Positions 62,263-64,000 of a DNA stretch of 64,000 nt are shown one piece after another. How positions within the stretch are numbered: the first letter of the stretch is position 1; the number at the start of each line of letters is the position of its first letter. Origin of the DNA: Nocardia sp. SYP-A9097 (GTDB lineage Bacteria; Actinomycetota; Actinomycetes; Mycobacteriales; Mycobacteriaceae); assembly GCF_009649815.1 (NCBI RefSeq), contig NZ_WJIC01000015.1, forward strand, positions 62,001 through 126,000, read 5' to 3'. The notes under the pieces are model-generated. The model was not told where the DNA came from, did not search any database, and saw only the letters and a program-made list of their open reading frames with translations. Position numbers and translations under genes: made by a program.

Positions 62263-63798
62263 GTGAACGGCTTTCCTATCGAGATCGTGCTCGCGCTCAT
62301 CGGTATCCTGGTGCCGGTTTCGGCATTCGTGTGGGAATTCGTGCTGGTGGGGCGTAAGCGGCTGGGTTATCGGGTGCAGATGGATACACCCGTGACCGGT
62401 GAGATCGAATCCGTATTCCCCGGTGTCCTACCGCAATTGCGGCCCGACGGGACCGGGAACCCGCCGGAGCTCAAGGATCTGTCGGTGGTGCTGGTGCGCA
62501 TCGAGAACAATGGCGCGACCGATATCGATGACGGCGATTACGCTGTCCCCGAGGCGAACCCGGTCGGCGTGCACATCCAGTTTCAGAATCGCCGCGTAAT
62601 CGGTATGGCGGTAACCGAACTCAGCGACGACACGCTCGGCGACTGCCTGCGCCCGGGCACCGGAATCGGCGCACGCGAGGACACCGCGCACCGTATGGGC
62701 ATTATCGATCTGCCCAAGGTTCCGATGAATCGCGGTGACCACTACAAGATTCTGGCCATTCTGCAGCGCAGCGCCGGTGCGGGCGAATATCCGGCCCCGA
62801 CAGTGCGCGCCAAGATCAAGGGCGGCAGTGTCGCCGAAACCCGCAGCAACTCAGGGCGTTCGCCGCGACTACTGGCCCTGGTCGGTTTCCTGGTGGCGGT
62901 CGTGGCCATCCAATATGTGGTCGGCCTGCGCCCGGAGGACACCCCGATCAATGCTCAGTGCACCAGCGGAAAGCTCACCCTGGTCGGCTCCTCGGCCTTC
63001 GAGCCGGTCATGCGCGATGCCGCGACCGCTTACCACAAGCTGTGCGACGGAGCGGATTTCGCATTCGAGTTCGACGGTAGTGAGCGCGGCCTGAGCCGGG
63101 TCGACGAGGACGGCAAGGACAATCCGGCCCTGCTCGCGATCAGCGACGGCCACGCGGGCCCCGGCTACCCGAATCTGCGCCCGCGCACCCTGGCCGTATC
63201 GATGTTCAGCATGATCGTGCATCCGGGAGTCGGCGTACACGATCTCACCGTGCCGCAGATCCGCGATATCTTCGCCGGCCGGGTCAACAATTGGCAGCTG
63301 GTCGGCGGCCCGAATCTGCCTGTGCGCGTGGTACAGCGGGCGCTGGGCTCGGGTACCCGGGAGACCTTCCGGGCCCGGCTGCTGGGTGATGCGCAGCCCC
63401 CTGCGCCGCCCACCACCAGCTGCCGCGCCATTATCGCCACCGATCCGCCCGGCCTGTCATCCTGCGAGGTCCCGGTCACCAAGGACATGCTCAAGACCGT
63501 CGCGGAGCTTCCCGGGGCCATCGGCTACACCGAGAACACCGACGCCACAAAGGCTTCCGACGTCGCGACGGTGACCATCGGGGGCCACTCCCCCACTCGC
63601 GAGCAGGTACTGGACCAGACCTATCCGTTCTGGAATGTCGAATACGCCTACAGCTCCGGCGAAGTCCCCGCCGACTCACTCGCGGCGGCCTTCCTGCGCT
63701 ATCTCACCGACCTACAGGGCAAGGATGTGCTGCGGTCGTACGGCGATATCCCGTGCGCCGAACTGGCCACCCCGGCCAGCTGTACACCCGACCCCTGA
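62263..63798 (+). CDS. Membrane-tethered PstS-like substrate-binding protein
   Basis: A 511-residue protein with an unusual layout. Membrane span 1 is at residues 6-29, followed by RKR, then a soluble beta-rich region (30-200) that I cannot name, then span 2 at 202-222, then a PstS-like binding domain (about 236-505) with TLVGSSAFEPVM, TVPQIRDIFAGRVNNWQLVGG and VVQRALGSGTRETF. Charge placement puts the middle region inside the cell and the binding domain outside. No ABC transporter genes adjoin. GTG start. Phosphate sensing is possible. Confidence 0.8.
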   Translation: MNGFPIEIVLALIGILVPVSAFVWEFVLVGRKRLGYRVQMDTPVTGEIESVFPGVLPQLRPDGTGNPPELKDLSVVLVRIENNGATDIDDGDYAVPEANPVGVHIQFQNRRVIGMAVTELSDDTLGDCLRPGTGIGAREDTAHRMGIIDLPKVPMNRGDHYKILAILQRSAGAGEYPAPTVRAKIKGGSVAETRSNSGRSPRLLALVGFLVAVVAIQYVVGLRPEDTPINAQCTSGKLTLVGSSAFEPVMRDAATAYHKLCDGADFAFEFDGSERGLSRVDEDGKDNPALLAISDGHAGPGYPNLRPRTLAVSMFSMIVHPGVGVHDLTVPQIRDIFAGRVNNWQLVGGPNLPVRVVQRALGSGTRETFRARLLGDAQPPAPPTTSCRAIIATDPPGLSSCEVPVTKDMLKTVAELPGAIGYTENTDATKASDVATVTIGGHSPTREQVLDQTYPFWNVEYAYSSGEVPADSLAAAFLRYLTDLQGKDVLRSYGDIPCAELATPASCTPDP

Positions 63799-63804
63799 AA
63801 TACA

Positions 63805-63847
63805 CAGGGCCACAGTCACTCTCGTGAACGAAGCGACTGTGGCCCTG
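63805..63847. terminator. Terminator between the PstS-like gene and kdpC
   Basis: Perfect 13-base arms CAGGGCCACAGTC and complement with a 17-base loop between two converging genes. No T-run on either side is strong. Confidence 0.75.
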
Positions 63848-63873
63848 CCGTACCGGCCGGAGCCGGCCGTTTC

Positions 63874-64000
63874 TCAGGCTCGGAACGGGTACTTGCCGTC
63901 CAGGTCGAGGTTGAGCTCGACGACGTTCACGCGGGGCTCACCCAGGAATCCGAGGGTGCGGCCGTCCGTGTGCTCGTCCACCAGTGCGCGTACCTGGTCC
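63874..64000 (-). CDS. kdpC: Potassium-transporting ATPase subunit C, partial (3' end)
   Basis: Partial gene running off the right edge. The last 41 codons read VRALVDEHTDGRTLGFLGEP then RVNVVELNLDLDGKYPF, which is the family C-terminus of KdpC, the chaperone-like subunit of the high-affinity potassium pump KdpFABC. The stop is TGA at 63874-63876. The rest of the kdp operon presumably lies beyond the window. Confidence 0.85.
   Translation of the reverse strand, partial: DQVRALVDEHTDGRTLGFLGEPRVNVVELNLDLDGKYPFRA

Overview
The window is high-GC actinomycete chromosome, most likely Nocardia or a close relative. The gene order follows the Mycobacterium tuberculosis Rv2880c-Rv2922c block: rlmN, cdsA, frr, pyrH, tsf, rpsB, M23 peptidase, xerC, dprA, comM, yraN, DUF2469, rnhB, lepB, rplS, trmD, rimM, KH protein, rpsP, amidohydrolase, ffh, glnD, glnB, amt, ftsY, smc. 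Leaders are short, GTG/TTG starts are common, and small secreted proteins and TetR/AraC-type regulators are frequent. I found no rRNA, tRNA, CRISPR array, transposase or prophage gene.

Layout. 1-6.3 kb: rlmN, a LapA-like membrane protein, an AraC regulator divergent from a saccharopine-reductase-like enzyme, then cdsA-frr-pyrH. 6.4-9.5 kb: accessory islet with an XRE regulator divergent from an NmrA-type reductase and a cupin, then two small secreted proteins that share an inverted-repeat motif before their starts. 9.5-18 kb: tsf-rpsB, two DUF202 membrane proteins, M23 peptidase, DUF1990 and YqeY-like proteins, a siderophore-interacting reductase, N-formylglutamate amidohydrolase, a PucR regulator and a secreted glycine-rich protein. 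18-26.6 kb: xerC-dprA-comM-yraN-DUF2469-rnhB-lepB-rplS, then a 2-keto acid decarboxylase. 26.6-36.6 kb: membrane protein, tex, trmD-rimM-khpA-rpsP, an amidohydrolase and ffh, with two long non-coding gaps carrying a dispersed repeat family and one gap carrying a probable 26-residue gene. 36.7-43.4 kb: nitrogen control (glnD, glnB, amt) and ftsY. 43.5-50.4 kb: accessory islet with two TetR regulators, each divergent from a redox enzyme with a palindromic operator between them, plus membrane proteins and a secreted HAD phosphatase. 50.5-54.1 kb: smc. 54.4-64 kb, plus strand: cold shock protein, paired acyl-CoA dehydrogenases, AhpD-like protein, CBS protein with an ArsB/NhaD-type permease, SGNH acyltransferase, a membrane-tethered PstS-like protein, and on the minus strand the 3' end of kdpC at the right edge.

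Functionally most of the window is translation, protein targeting (ffh, ftsY, lepB), chromosome handling (xerC, dprA, comM, smc), nitrogen sensing and cell-envelope work. The less ordinary material is non-coding: a family of about 50-330 bp repeats next to gene 3' ends, including an inverted pair around a large palindrome and a G-quadruplex-like tract behind ffh; a small hydrophobic ORF with its own ribosome binding site and terminator; and several perfect palindromes in regulatory gaps. I see no clearly new multi-gene system; these are the leads I would follow.
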